Assembly: GCA_017436325.1 (NCBI GenBank)
Contig: JAFSDI010000022.1
Coordinates: forward strand, 1 to 37,228
Source of the DNA: Alphaproteobacteria bacterium
Lineage (GTDB): Bacteria; Pseudomonadota; Alphaproteobacteria; Rs-D84
DNA: 37,228 bases
Direction: 5' to 3'
Shown here: piece after piece, positions 6,978 through 16,706 of the stretch
How positions within the stretch are numbered: position 1 is the stretch's first letter
Layout: each line of letters begins with the position of its first letter
Notes under the pieces: generated by a model
Told to the model about the DNA's origin: nothing
Seen by the model: the letters and a program-made list of their open reading frames with translations, nothing else
Database searches by the model: none
Made by a program: the position numbers and the translations under genes

Positions 6978-9900
6978 TTATATATCCAACAACTGTTGTT
7001 GACCGTTGCCTTCACGTGCCAAGCGTTCTGCCTTCTCTTCTTCCTTGGCAATTTCGCGAACACGACGTACGTATGCCCCAGTACCAACAGGTATCAAACG
7101 ACCAACAATTAAGTTCTCGTTAATACCAACCAGTTTATCTGTTGAGCCACTTATCGCAGCATCAACCAAAACTTTTGTCGTCTGTTGGAACGATGCATTA
7201 GATATAAATGAACGTGATGTCAATGACGCGCGTGTCAATCCAACCAAGACTTGAGACGCCTCAGCAATTCTGCCACCATCACGTGCAACACGTGCATTTT
7301 CTTCGTCAAAGTCAACCCTGTCAACAACCGCACCCATCAAAAAGCTGGTATCACCAGGATTTGTTATCTCTACACGACGGGTCATTTCACGAATAACGAT
7401 TTCAATATGCTTGTCGTTGATAATCGCGCCCTGCAGACGATAAACCTGCTGAATCTGGTCAACCATAAAGGTAGCCAATGCTTTTTGACCTAAGATACGC
7501 AAGATATCTTGTGGAACTGGATCACCATCAACCAACTTGTCAGCCTTGCGAACAAAGTCACCACTGCGAACCAACAGGTTTGTACCCTTTGGCACTGCAT
7601 ATTCTACAGGTGCTGTGCCATCTGTCGGTTCAATGCGAATGATAATCTTTGCCTTGGCATCTTCTAGTTCAATCGTACCATCAATTTCAGCCAATAGCGC
7701 AGGATTTGTTGGGCGGCGAACTTCCAGCAGTTCATTAACACGTGGCAGACCACCAGTAATGTCGCCTGTACGCTTTGCCTGAACAGGAATACGCGCCAAA
7801 ATATCACCGGCAACAACACTGTCACCGTTTGCAACATTCAATACTGAATAGATTGGCAACAGATATTCTGCAATCTTTTTGCCACCTAAATTGATAACTT
7901 CACCCTTTGCATCAACCAGTGTGATTGCAGGTTTCAAGGCCTTTTTGGTGTTTGTTTTCCAATTTATAACCTTGCGCGAAACAATACCAGTCATAGAATC
8001 AACTTCTTCTTGGTATGAAACATTTTCAACCAAATCATTAAAGTTTACAATACCGTCTTTTTCCGCGATGATTGTATTGGAATACGGATCCCATTCTGCA
8101 ACCTTGGCACCCTTTTCAACTGTGTCGCCATCGTTCACAATTAACATTGATGCATATGGCAAATTGCTGCTGAACAGTTCTTTATCATTGTCATCAGTAA
8201 CAATCAATTTACCGTTGCGACTTAAAACAACTACACGGCCTGCACTGTTCTTGATAGTGTCAACACCGGATAATTTAATGCGACCTGCAACAGGGACTTC
8301 GATAAAGTGACTTTCTGCACCACCAGATGCAATACCACCAATATGGAATGTACGCAATGTTAACTGTGTCCCAGGTTCACCAATAGACTGACCCGCGATA
8401 ACACCAACCGCTTCACCAACATGAACCAGCGCATTACGTGATAAATCCATACCATAGCATTTTGCACACAAGCCGTCAGAACAGCATGTCAATACACTGC
8501 GTACATCAACACTTGGTAAACCAGACTCATTAATTACCTTAGCCGCTGCCTTGGTGATTAGTTCACCTGCTGGGACAATGACTTCCTTGGTTAATGGATG
8601 AACAATGTCATGTGCCGCGGTGCGTCCCAAAACAACATCCCCCAATGGAACAGATAAAGTAGAACCCTGATATACAGGCTTTGCTGTAATGTATTCTGTT
8701 GTGCCGCAATCGTGTTCTGTGATAACAGTGTTCTGTGCCAATTCAACCAGACGACGGGTTAGATATCCAGCCTCAGCCGTTTTCAATGCTGTGTCAGACA
8801 TACCTTTACGCGCACCGTGGGTTGATGTAAAGTATTCAGACATAGTCAGACCTTCTTTAAAGTTCGAAATAATTGGAACTTCGATAATAGAACCGTCTGG
8901 TTTCTGCATCATACCACGCATACCCGCCAACTGCTGAATCTGACGTTTGGAACCACGCGCTTCGGATAATGCCATCATATAAATTGAATTCCAATTGTCA
9001 CCGTTGCTTTTACCCAATGCAGCGTATGCCATATCACCCAATTTATCGGTTGTACCGTGCCACAAGTCAATCAATTTGTTATAGCGTTCACCACCAGATA
9101 ACAAACCGTTTTGATATTGTTCTTCGATTTCTTCAGCGGCTTTTTCAGACTGTGCAATAATTTCTTTCTTTTCTGATGGAATGACAATGTCATCATAACC
9201 AATAGAAATACCACTGCGCGCAGCCTGTTCGAAACCAGTGTCTTTTAATGCGTCAGCTAATAAAATCATTTCTTTGTCGCCACAACGTTCATAAGTTGTT
9301 GCCAATAACGATTTTATCGCACTGCGTGGCATAACCTTGTTCACCAAATCAAATGGCATATTTTCACAATCTGGTAATAATTCACCCAATATCATACGAC
9401 CCGCAGTCGTCTGATAGGTCTTGCCTTTGATACGCGCAACAATTGGTGTGTGTAATGTAATTGTCTTGTTTTCCAATGCCAATTTTACTTCATCCATATT
9501 CGCAAAACGTGGTGACTTTTCATTGTGTTCACCATTAATCAATGAAATATAGTAAACACCCAAAACCATATCTTGTGATGGAACAATCATTGGCGCACCG
9601 TTCGCAGGTGACAATACATTGTTTGATGATAACATCAGTGTGCGCGCTTCTAATTGCGCTTCTAATGAAATCGGAACGTGTACAGACATCTGGTCGCCGT
9701 CAAAGTCAGCGTTAAATCCAGAACATACTAATGGATGTAGACGTATTGCCTTGCCTTCAATCAATACAGGTTCAAATGCCAATAATGATAAACGATGCAA
9801 TGATGGCGCACGATTTAACAATACAGGATGCTCGTAAATAACGTTTTCTAGGATTTCCCATACAACATCTTCGCCATTTTCAACCATTTTACGCGCCGTC

Positions 9901-11087
9901 TTTAGTGTGTTTGCATAATCACCAGCCAACAAACGTGCATAAACAAATGGTTTAAATAATTCCAATGCCATTGTTTTTGGCAGACCAACCTGATGCAATT
10001 TCAGTGTCGGCCCAGACACAATAACAGAACGACCGGAATAATCAACACGCTTACCCAACATATTCATACGGAAGCGACCAGACTTACCACGCAATGAATC
10101 AGATAATGATTTCAATGGACGGCGGTTCTGTGACACCATCGGACGTGCCTTGTGCGCGTTATCGAACAAAGAATCAACCGCTTCTTGCAACATACGCTTT
10201 TCATTGCGAACAATGATATCAGGTGCATGCATTTCCATAAAGCGCTTTAAACGATTGTTACGAATGATTACACGGCGATATAAGTCATTCAAATCAGATG
10301 CCGCAACGTGACCCGCATCAAGTGTTACCAACGGACGCATATCCGGTGGAATTACAGGAATAATATCCGGCATCATCCATGCTGGGTCCGTCTTGGAATC
10401 CAAGAATGCTTCAACCAATTTCAACTGCTTGATTATAGATTTGCGCTTAGTTTCTGATTTTGTTTCAGACAGTTCTGCGCGCAAACGAGTGCGTTCATCA
10501 CCCATATCTAAGTTCGAAATAATTGAACGAACACCTTCGGCACCAATGCCAACACGGAATGCATCTGCACCAAATTCTTCGACCGCAGCCTGATATTCGT
10601 CTTCACTGATGACATCATACTGCTTTAGATTTGTTAGGCCAGGTTCAATAACAATATAGGCATCATAAGAAATAACTTGTTCCAGTTTTTTCTGTGGCAA
10701 ATTATTTAATAATGTCGCAATTTTACCTTCACGCAAAAACCAGGTGTGCGCAACAGGCATTGCAAGCTTAATATGCCCCATACGTTCGCGGCGGACAGAT
10801 GCAGAACCAACTTCAACCCCACAACGTTCGCATACAACACCACGATACTTTATTCTTTTGTACTTTCCACAAGCACATTCATAGTCTTTGACGGGACCAA
10901 AAATTTGCTGACAAAACAAACCTTCGGCTTCTGGCTTCATGGAATGATAGTTAATGGTTTCTGGTTTTTTAACTTCGCCATGTGACCAAGATAAAATTTC
11001 TTCGGGGGACGCAATTGTAATACGAAGGGCATCAAACTGCTCTTTATTTTCAATTTGTCCAAATATCTTTTGCAACATATTGCTCAT
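6978..11087 (-). CDS. rpoC: DNA-directed RNA polymerase subunit beta'
   Basis: A 1369-aa RpoC, normal for alphaproteobacteria. The catalytic Mg-binding motif NADFDGD is present. The N-terminal zinc-binding region CACGKYKRIKYRGVVCERCG and the second cluster with CSDGLCAKCYGMD are complete. Together with beta it forms the active centre of RNA polymerase. AAAGGAG is positioned before the ATG at 11087. It follows rpoB after 100 bases that contain a nested hairpin. No rpsL-rpsG-fusA genes follow, unlike in many proteobacteria; rpmF-plsX come next. Confidence 0.98.
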   Translation of the reverse strand: MSNMLQKIFGQIENKEQFDALRITIASPEEILSWSHGEVKKPETINYHSMKPEAEGLFCQQIFGPVKDYECACGKYKRIKYRGVVCERCGVEVGSASVRRERMGHIKLAMPVAHTWFLREGKIATLLNNLPQKKLEQVISYDAYIVIEPGLTNLKQYDVISEDEYQAAVEEFGADAFRVGIGAEGVRSIISNLDMGDERTRLRAELSETKSETKRKSIIKQLKLVEAFLDSKTDPAWMMPDIIPVIPPDMRPLVTLDAGHVAASDLNDLYRRVIIRNNRLKRFMEMHAPDIIVRNEKRMLQEAVDSLFDNAHKARPMVSQNRRPLKSLSDSLRGKSGRFRMNMLGKRVDYSGRSVIVSGPTLKLHQVGLPKTMALELFKPFVYARLLAGDYANTLKTARKMVENGEDVVWEILENVIYEHPVLLNRAPSLHRLSLLAFEPVLIEGKAIRLHPLVCSGFNADFDGDQMSVHVPISLEAQLEARTLMLSSNNVLSPANGAPMIVPSQDMVLGVYYISLINGEHNEKSPRFANMDEVKLALENKTITLHTPIVARIKGKTYQTTAGRMILGELLPDCENMPFDLVNKVMPRSAIKSLLATTYERCGDKEMILLADALKDTGFEQAARSGISIGYDDIVIPSEKKEIIAQSEKAAEEIEEQYQNGLLSGGERYNKLIDLWHGTTDKLGDMAYAALGKSNGDNWNSIYMMALSEARGSKRQIQQLAGMRGMMQKPDGSIIEVPIISNFKEGLTMSEYFTSTHGARKGMSDTALKTAEAGYLTRRLVELAQNTVITEHDCGTTEYITAKPVYQGSTLSVPLGDVVLGRTAAHDIVHPLTKEVIVPAGELITKAAAKVINESGLPSVDVRSVLTCCSDGLCAKCYGMDLSRNALVHVGEAVGVIAGQSIGEPGTQLTLRTFHIGGIASGGAESHFIEVPVAGRIKLSGVDTIKNSAGRVVVLSRNGKLIVTDDNDKELFSSNLPYASMLIVNDGDTVEKGAKVAEWDPYSNTIIAEKDGIVNFNDLVENVSYQEEVDSMTGIVSRKVINWKTNTKKALKPAITLVDAKGEVINLGGKKIAEYLLPIYSVLNVANGDSVVAGDILARIPVQAKRTGDITGGLPRVNELLEVRRPTNPALLAEIDGTIELEDAKAKIIIRIEPTDGTAPVEYAVPKGTNLLVRSGDFVRKADKLVDGDPVPQDILRILGQKALATFMVDQIQQVYRLQGAIINDKHIEIVIREMTRRVEITNPGDTSFLMGAVVDRVDFDEENARVARDGGRIAEASQVLVGLTRASLTSRSFISNASFQQTTKVLVDAAISGSTDKLVGINENLIVGRLIPVGTGAYVRRVREIAKEEEKAERLAREGNGQQQLLDI

Positions 11088-11122
11088 TATATTTCGCTCC
11101 TTTCAGTCGCTTAAAGAGTTAT

Positions 11123-11190
11123 TAGTGGTTAATTCTTAGTGGATTAACCCAAAACCCAAAAATTTGGGCCTTGGGTTATATTAACCACTA
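11123..11190 (-). promoter_or_regulatory. Nested stem-loop in the rpoB-rpoC gap
   Basis: TAGTGGTTAA (11123-11132) pairs with TTAACCACTA (11181-11190), which includes the rpoB stop codon. Inside it AACCCAA pairs with TTGGGTT, and CCCAAA with TTTGGG (around 11155-11167). No U-tract follows on the coding strand, so RNA processing or coupling control is more likely than termination. Confidence 0.6.
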
Positions 11191-14100
11191 GTCAATTTTT
11201 TTTGGGGTCATCGCCAACCCAAGACCACGCAATTCACGTACAAGTACGTTAAATGCTTCTGGGGTGCCAGTTTGAATGTCGTTGCTGCCGCTGATGATGG
11301 ATTCATACATCTTGTTACGGCCGGTGATGTCGTCAGATTTTACTGTCAACATTTCACGCAATAAGTGCGCGGCACCGTGGGCTTCTAGTGCCCAAACCTC
11401 CATTTCACCCAAACGCTGACCACCCATATGGGCCTTACCAGACAATGGCTGTTGTGTTACCAATGAATAGTTACCAACAGAACGTGCGTGAATCTTTTCA
11501 TCAACAAAGTGATGCAGTTTCAGCATATACATAACACCAACCGTCACTGGACGTGCAAACTTTTCGCCAGTCATACCATCATACAAATCAAACTGACCTG
11601 TTTCTGGCAGACCTGCCATCTTTAACATTCCACGAATGTCTTCGGTCGTTGCACCGTCAAATGTCGGTGTCGCCATTGGTACACCATCGCGCAACAATGC
11701 CGCCTGTGCACGAACATCTGTATCCGTCATCTTTTCCAGCTTTTCTGCTGTTTCTTTGCCGTATACTTTGCCCATTACAGAACGTAAGTCGTCTGTGACA
11801 GCACGTTTTGCCTTTACTTCATCCAAAACCGCCCCAATCTGGGCACCCAATGTGCGGGCAGCCATACCAAGGTGAGTTTCAAGGATTTGACCAATGTTCA
11901 TACGTGATGGCACACCCAATGGATTCAAGACAATATCAACAGGGGTACCGTCTGGTAAGTATGGCATATCTTCGACCGGAACAACCTTTGATACAATACC
12001 CTTGTTTCCGTGACGGCCAGCCATTTTGTCCCCTGGTTGTAATTTCATCTTGTGCGCAATGTATACTTTTACTTCTTTTAATACACCCGCATTCAATGAA
12101 TTGCTTTCCGTTGCCTTGGACACTTCTGCATCTGCCTTTTCATTCAACTGTTTTAATTTTAATAACAGCTGTTCACGCAGTTCTTCTATCTTTGTTTGCG
12201 CATCTTTGTCAGAAACAACCAATTTCTTTAAGTCCGATGGGCGAATGCCTTCGAATACTTCCGCGGTTAATTTCTTGCCAACAAATGGTTTTAAACTGCC
12301 GGTACCGGATTCAATAGACATATTTTCAGCAATCTGAAATACCTGATCCGCAAAGCCTTTTTCCATAATCGCAATTTCTTCTTCGCGATCCTTGTTAATA
12401 GCTTCTATCTTTTGCAGTTCAATCATTTGTGTGCGCTCGTCTTTCTTAACACCGTGACGTGTCAAAACGTTAACACCAATAACTGTACCTTCTTCATTCG
12501 GTCCAACACGCAATGATGTATCCTTTACATTCAATGCTTTTTCACCGAAGATGTTACGTAACAGGGCTTCTTCTGGTGTTAATAATGTTTCAGACTTTGG
12601 TGTAACACGACCGACCAAGATGTCGCCTTGCTTTACACGCGCACCAACGTAAATAATACCAGATTCGTCCAGGTTCTTTAGGGCTTCTTCACCAACGTTT
12701 GGAATGTCACGGGTTAATGCCTCTGGCCCTAATTGAGTATCACGAACCTTAAATTCTTTCTCAACTATTTTTACAGATGTAAATACGTCATCACGTGAAA
12801 TCTTTTCAGAAATAACAATTGAGTCTTCGTAGTTATATCCACGCCATGGCATAAACGCAACCAAGACGTTGCGACCCAATGCCAAATCACCGTAATTCAT
12901 TGATGAGCCGTCCGCAATAATGTCGCCAGCAGATATACGATCACCAACCTTTACCAATGGTTTTTGATGAATGATTGTTTCACTGTTGGAACGTTCGAAC
13001 TTTTCCAGATTATAGATATCTACACCGGTCACAACATTACGACTGTTCATACATTTTACCACGATACGGTTTGCATCAACAGATTCAACAATACCACTGT
13101 GCTTTGCAACCTTGCCAGTGCGGGAATCACGTGCAACCTCACGTTCTATACCTGTACCAACCAATGGTGCCTGAACACGTAATAATGGAACAGCCTGACG
13201 TTGCATATTCGAACCCATTAATGCACGGTTCGCGTCATCATTTTCAACAAATGGTATCAAACCTGTGGCAATAGAAACCACCTGACGTGGTTCAACGTCA
13301 ATTAAGTCAATTTCTTCCTTTGGTACCATGGTAAATTCACCGTCAACACGTGCCGTTACCATATCTTCTGCCAAAACACCTGCACTTGTTGTTGGGGTAT
13401 TACCCTGTGCAATCTTGTGACCTAATTCTTCATCAGCAGTCAGATATACCATCTTGTCAGTAATACGGCTATTTTCAACAACATAGTATGGTGTTTCGAT
13501 GAAACCGTATGGGTTTACACGCGCGTATGCAGACATATGGTTAATCAAACCAATGTTTGCACCTTCGGGTGTATGAATTGGACAAAGACGACCATAATGT
13601 GTCGGATGAACGTCACGAACATCAATACCGGCACGCTCACGATTCAGTCCACCTGGCCCCAGCGCAGAAATACGACGCTTGTGTTCCAATTCTGACAATG
13701 GATTGTATGCGTCCATAAACTGTGATAACTGTGATGTGCCCAAAAATTCTGATACCAATGACATCAATGGTTTTACATTAATAACGTCTTGTGGTTGCAT
13801 ATTCGCAATGTTTGGTGATGACAGCGCTTCACGTACCAGACGTTCAATACGAACCATACCAGTGCGGAAATTCTGTTCTAATAGCTCACCCACTGCACGA
13901 ACGCGACGATTGGACAAATTATCAATGTCATCAACTGTATCCTTGCGATCAATGATGTTTGTTAATGTCTTTAGCACGGCCAAGAAATCTTCTTTGGTCA
14001 ATAAACGTTCGTCTTCTGGTTTTTTCCCGGAATCAATCTTTAAACGTTTGTTCATCTTAAAGCGACCAACAGCAGACAAATCATAGTATGTCGCATCAAA

Positions 14101-15324
14101 ACCTTGACGCATAAACAGATTTATCGCAGCTTCTAGTGTTGGACGTTCGCCAGGACGAATGATGTTATAAATTTCAATCAATGCCTCTTCACGATTGGTG
14201 GTCTTGTCTGCCATCAATGTATTGCGAATGTGTGCGCTGATTGTTGCATTATCAATAGAAATCAAACTAATTTCTTTGATATTCATTTTATCTAAATCAT
14301 TCAAGACATCTTCGGTAATTTCTGTACCCGCTGGGAACACAACTTCATCACCATTCATAACAGGGTCGAATAAATATTCACCAACCAATGTTTCTGGCAG
14401 AATACCGAATTTCTTGGACGCATCTGCAATCTTTTTCATACGCTTTGCATTCAGCCTGTCGCCCTTTGATGCCAATACAGATTTATCTTTTGGATTGAAT
14501 AAATCATAATTTAAACGATATTTGTCAAGACCATCGAAACTTGAAATCTCGCCTGTCCAGAATTTGCCATCAAAAGATAATGGAATACGCTTGTAAAACG
14601 CACCCAAAATTTCTGTGTCTGACATACCACGAATTGTTGTTTTACGTGGATCGGCAATCCATTTCTTTTCGTCTTCGGCACATGGCAAGCAACGTAATAA
14701 TACTGTTGCAGGAACCTTGCGGCGGCGATCAATACGCGCATAAATTATACCCTTGGATTCTTCAAAATCAATCCATGAACCATGTTCCGGAATAATGCGC
14801 GCTGTATAAGTTACAGGATTTCCAGCAATTTTTGCTTCTTTGGTTGTTGCAAAGACAACGCCTTGGGCGCGATGCATCTGTGATACAATAACACGTTCAA
14901 CACCAGAGGCAATAAAACTGCCACGTTCGGTCATTAACGGTACTTCACCCATAAATATTTCTTGCTCTTTGATATCACGCAAAGTTTTTTTGCCATCTTC
15001 GGCGATGTCCCATAAAATCAATCTCAGCTTCAATTTTAACTTGCTGGAATATGTCATATTACGCAACATGCATTCTTTTACATTATAGACAGGTTTGTCT
15101 AATGTATATTCAACAAATTCTAGGTCGGCAATGCCAGCATAGTCTTTGATTGGAAACATTGATGAGAATACATTCTGCAACCCCATATTCTTGCGATTTT
15201 GGGGGTCAACATCTGCCTGCAAGAAATCCTTGTAAGAATTATATTGTATTTCAACTAAATCAGGAAGCGGAGTTTGCAAAAAACTTTTCCCAAAAGATTT
15301 TCTTAGTTTCTGGATAACTGCCAT
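11188..15324 (-). CDS. rpoB: DNA-directed RNA polymerase subunit beta
   Basis: With the ATG at 15324 (MAVIQKLRKSFGK, preceded by AAGGAT) the protein has 1378 aa, normal for RpoB. Conserved parts include the rifampicin-pocket region GTSQLSQFMDAYNPLSELEH and then KRRISALGPGGLNRERAG. Also present are GDKMAGRHGNKG and the C-terminal MEVWALEAHGAAHLLREML. In the pocket the positions equivalent to E. coli 517 and 518 are Ala and Tyr rather than Gln and Asn, while Asp516, His526 and Ser531 equivalents are kept. It is preceded by a 287-base gap with three hairpins. Confidence 0.98.
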   Translation of the reverse strand: MAVIQKLRKSFGKSFLQTPLPDLVEIQYNSYKDFLQADVDPQNRKNMGLQNVFSSMFPIKDYAGIADLEFVEYTLDKPVYNVKECMLRNMTYSSKLKLKLRLILWDIAEDGKKTLRDIKEQEIFMGEVPLMTERGSFIASGVERVIVSQMHRAQGVVFATTKEAKIAGNPVTYTARIIPEHGSWIDFEESKGIIYARIDRRRKVPATVLLRCLPCAEDEKKWIADPRKTTIRGMSDTEILGAFYKRIPLSFDGKFWTGEISSFDGLDKYRLNYDLFNPKDKSVLASKGDRLNAKRMKKIADASKKFGILPETLVGEYLFDPVMNGDEVVFPAGTEITEDVLNDLDKMNIKEISLISIDNATISAHIRNTLMADKTTNREEALIEIYNIIRPGERPTLEAAINLFMRQGFDATYYDLSAVGRFKMNKRLKIDSGKKPEDERLLTKEDFLAVLKTLTNIIDRKDTVDDIDNLSNRRVRAVGELLEQNFRTGMVRIERLVREALSSPNIANMQPQDVINVKPLMSLVSEFLGTSQLSQFMDAYNPLSELEHKRRISALGPGGLNRERAGIDVRDVHPTHYGRLCPIHTPEGANIGLINHMSAYARVNPYGFIETPYYVVENSRITDKMVYLTADEELGHKIAQGNTPTTSAGVLAEDMVTARVDGEFTMVPKEEIDLIDVEPRQVVSIATGLIPFVENDDANRALMGSNMQRQAVPLLRVQAPLVGTGIEREVARDSRTGKVAKHSGIVESVDANRIVVKCMNSRNVVTGVDIYNLEKFERSNSETIIHQKPLVKVGDRISAGDIIADGSSMNYGDLALGRNVLVAFMPWRGYNYEDSIVISEKISRDDVFTSVKIVEKEFKVRDTQLGPEALTRDIPNVGEEALKNLDESGIIYVGARVKQGDILVGRVTPKSETLLTPEEALLRNIFGEKALNVKDTSLRVGPNEEGTVIGVNVLTRHGVKKDERTQMIELQKIEAINKDREEEIAIMEKGFADQVFQIAENMSIESGTGSLKPFVGKKLTAEVFEGIRPSDLKKLVVSDKDAQTKIEELREQLLLKLKQLNEKADAEVSKATESNSLNAGVLKEVKVYIAHKMKLQPGDKMAGRHGNKGIVSKVVPVEDMPYLPDGTPVDIVLNPLGVPSRMNIGQILETHLGMAARTLGAQIGAVLDEVKAKRAVTDDLRSVMGKVYGKETAEKLEKMTDTDVRAQAALLRDGVPMATPTFDGATTEDIRGMLKMAGLPETGQFDLYDGMTGEKFARPVTVGVMYMLKLHHFVDEKIHARSVGNYSLVTQQPLSGKAHMGGQRLGEMEVWALEAHGAAHLLREMLTVKSDDITGRNKMYESIISGSNDIQTGTPEAFNVLVRELRGLGLAMTPKKID

Positions 15325-15512
15325 CGGTTTTAATCCTTTTTTCTGTGCGTTTTGCAAACGAAGCGGACCAAAAATAAGATTCTTAAACAAATTTTGAATA
15401 TCGTTATTCTAAGAAAATGCGTTTAAATTCAATGAATTTAAATTTGCACTTATTTGTTTAATAATCTCCTTTTTGGCCCGCTTTTTGTATCTTGTTTTTT
15501 TGTTTGTTTTTT

Positions 15513-15595
15513 ACGCCTTTGTGCCCACATAGGGTTTCCCCTAGGTGGGCGGCGTTTTTTTCGTGTTTCCACGAAACGGTTATAGACAACCGTTT
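15513..15595 (-). promoter_or_regulatory. Three hairpins in the rplL-rpoB gap
   Basis: In rplL-to-rpoB direction these are AAACGGTT/AACCGTTT (15574-15595), CGTG/CACG (15562-15573), and a large hairpin pairing ACGCC with GGCGT and GCCCAC-TAGGG with CCCTA-GTGGGC (15513-15555). Such a gap is where E. coli has its attenuator and RNase III site. On the plus strand the large hairpin runs into seven T and could stop antisense transcripts. Confidence 0.6.
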
Positions 15596-15611
15596 TAATT
15601 TTAAAGTTAAA

Positions 15612-15977
15612 TTATTTCAATTCAACCTTTGCACCAGCTGCTTCTAATGAAGCCTTCAATTTTTCAGCTTCATCTTTGGCCAAGCCTTCTTTAACTGCCT
15701 TTGGTGCAGATTCTACTAATGCTTTTGCTTCTGTTAAGCCTAAGCCTGTAGCTTCTTTTACAACCTTGATAACAGCCAATTTGTTTGCACCAAATTCTGC
15801 CAAGACAACGTCAAATTCTGACTTTTCTTCTGCAGCGGCTGCAACAGGGCCAGCAGCAACTGCAACAGCAGCAGCAGCGCTTACGCCCCATGATTCTTCT
15901 AATGCTTTGGACAGTTCAACTGCTTCCAAAACAGTCAATTTTGACAATTCTTCAACTAATTTTTGAATGTCTGCCAT
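15612..15977 (-). CDS. rplL: Ribosomal protein L7/L12
   Basis: A 121-aa protein with the typical N-terminal dimerisation part ([28 protein letters not shown]), an Ala-rich hinge at residues 34-50, and the C-terminal factor-binding domain ending [16 protein letters not shown]. It forms the ribosomal stalk with L10. AGGAG precedes the ATG. It follows rplJ after 45 bases in the rplKAJL-rpoBC operon. Confidence 0.98.
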   Translation of the reverse strand: MADIQKLVEELSKLTVLEAVELSKALEESWGVSAAAAVAVAAGPVAAAAEEKSEFDVVLAEFGANKLAVIKVVKEATGLGLTEAKALVESAPKAVKEGLAKDEAEKLKASLEAAGAKVELK

Positions 15978-16022
15978 TTTTTTACTCCTATTGGGTAGGT
16001 CAGAATATTGCTATTCTGATGT

Positions 16023-16502
16023 TTATTGTTCTTTTTTTCCATACTCTGCTGAAACACGTGCAAGGCGCGATGCAGGTTCAACCAATATACGCGCAATTGT
16101 ACCACGGATTTCCAACAGGGAAGGAAGCTTGGATAATTGCAATACGCCGTTCGCATCAAGAACGTCTGAATCCATCTTGCCACCGATAATTGTCAAATTT
16201 GGATGTTCTTCGGCAAATTTGGCCAATACTTTGGTGACCGCCAAACCGTCTGTTGCAACTGCAACCGCAGTTGGACGCTTTAGCATTTCAGATACAGATT
16301 CAAAGCTGGTGTCTTTTAACGCCAACTTCATCAAACGATTTTTGACAACCTTGAATAACGAGACCATTGGGCGCAATTCATTACGCAGGCCTTCGAATTC
16401 TTTTACTGTCAAACCATGGTTTTCTATAACGAAAACACCGTTTGCCTCTTTCAGGGACGACTGTAACGCTGAAATCAAATCTGATTTTTCTTCGCGTCTC
16501 AT
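16023..16502 (-). CDS. rplJ: Ribosomal protein L10
   Basis: With the ATG at 16502 (MRREEKSDLISALQ) the protein is 159 aa, near the usual 165-172. It anchors the L7/L12 stalk to 23S rRNA and, in many bacteria, represses its own operon by binding the mRNA leader. GAAGGA lies about nine bases upstream. The longer open frame upstream is the leader region, not protein. A structured 200-base gap separates it from rplA. Confidence 0.95.
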   Translation of the reverse strand: MRREEKSDLISALQSSLKEANGVFVIENHGLTVKEFEGLRNELRPMVSLFKVVKNRLMKLALKDTSFESVSEMLKRPTAVAVATDGLAVTKVLAKFAEEHPNLTIIGGKMDSDVLDANGVLQLSKLPSLLEIRGTIARILVEPASRLARVSAEYGKKEQ

Positions 16503-16706
16503 GTCTATTTTTCCTTCAAGCTTCTGTTTTGTTAACTTTCCATCCAAGGTTGCCCTTGGGTGGGGCTGTGGTTCCTGCCCCAAAGAATCTTCTCTTTGTC
16601 TATGATGGGAATTAAGTCCGTCAGTGCTTTTGCATTGCCATGACACCATCAGTCTTGGACAGAAATCTGTTTGTGCGACCAGAACCAAATTTCTGGTCGC
16701 ACGAAA
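16503..16706 (-). promoter_or_regulatory. Candidate L10 leader upstream of rplJ
   Basis: This gap holds a perfect 12-bp hairpin, GTGCGACCAGAA (16673-16684) with TTCTGGTCGCAC (16691-16702). Further G/C-rich pairing segments occur around 16545-16585. Its place between rplA and rplJ is that of the known L10-binding autoregulatory leader. The match to that structure is inferred from position and pairing, not from a full model. Confidence 0.5.

Noticed and set aside
11553..12337. Several plus-strand open frames of 80-170 codons opposite rpoB
   Set aside because: They are antisense shadows of a highly conserved gene, have no ribosome sites or recognisable proteins, and overlap each other.
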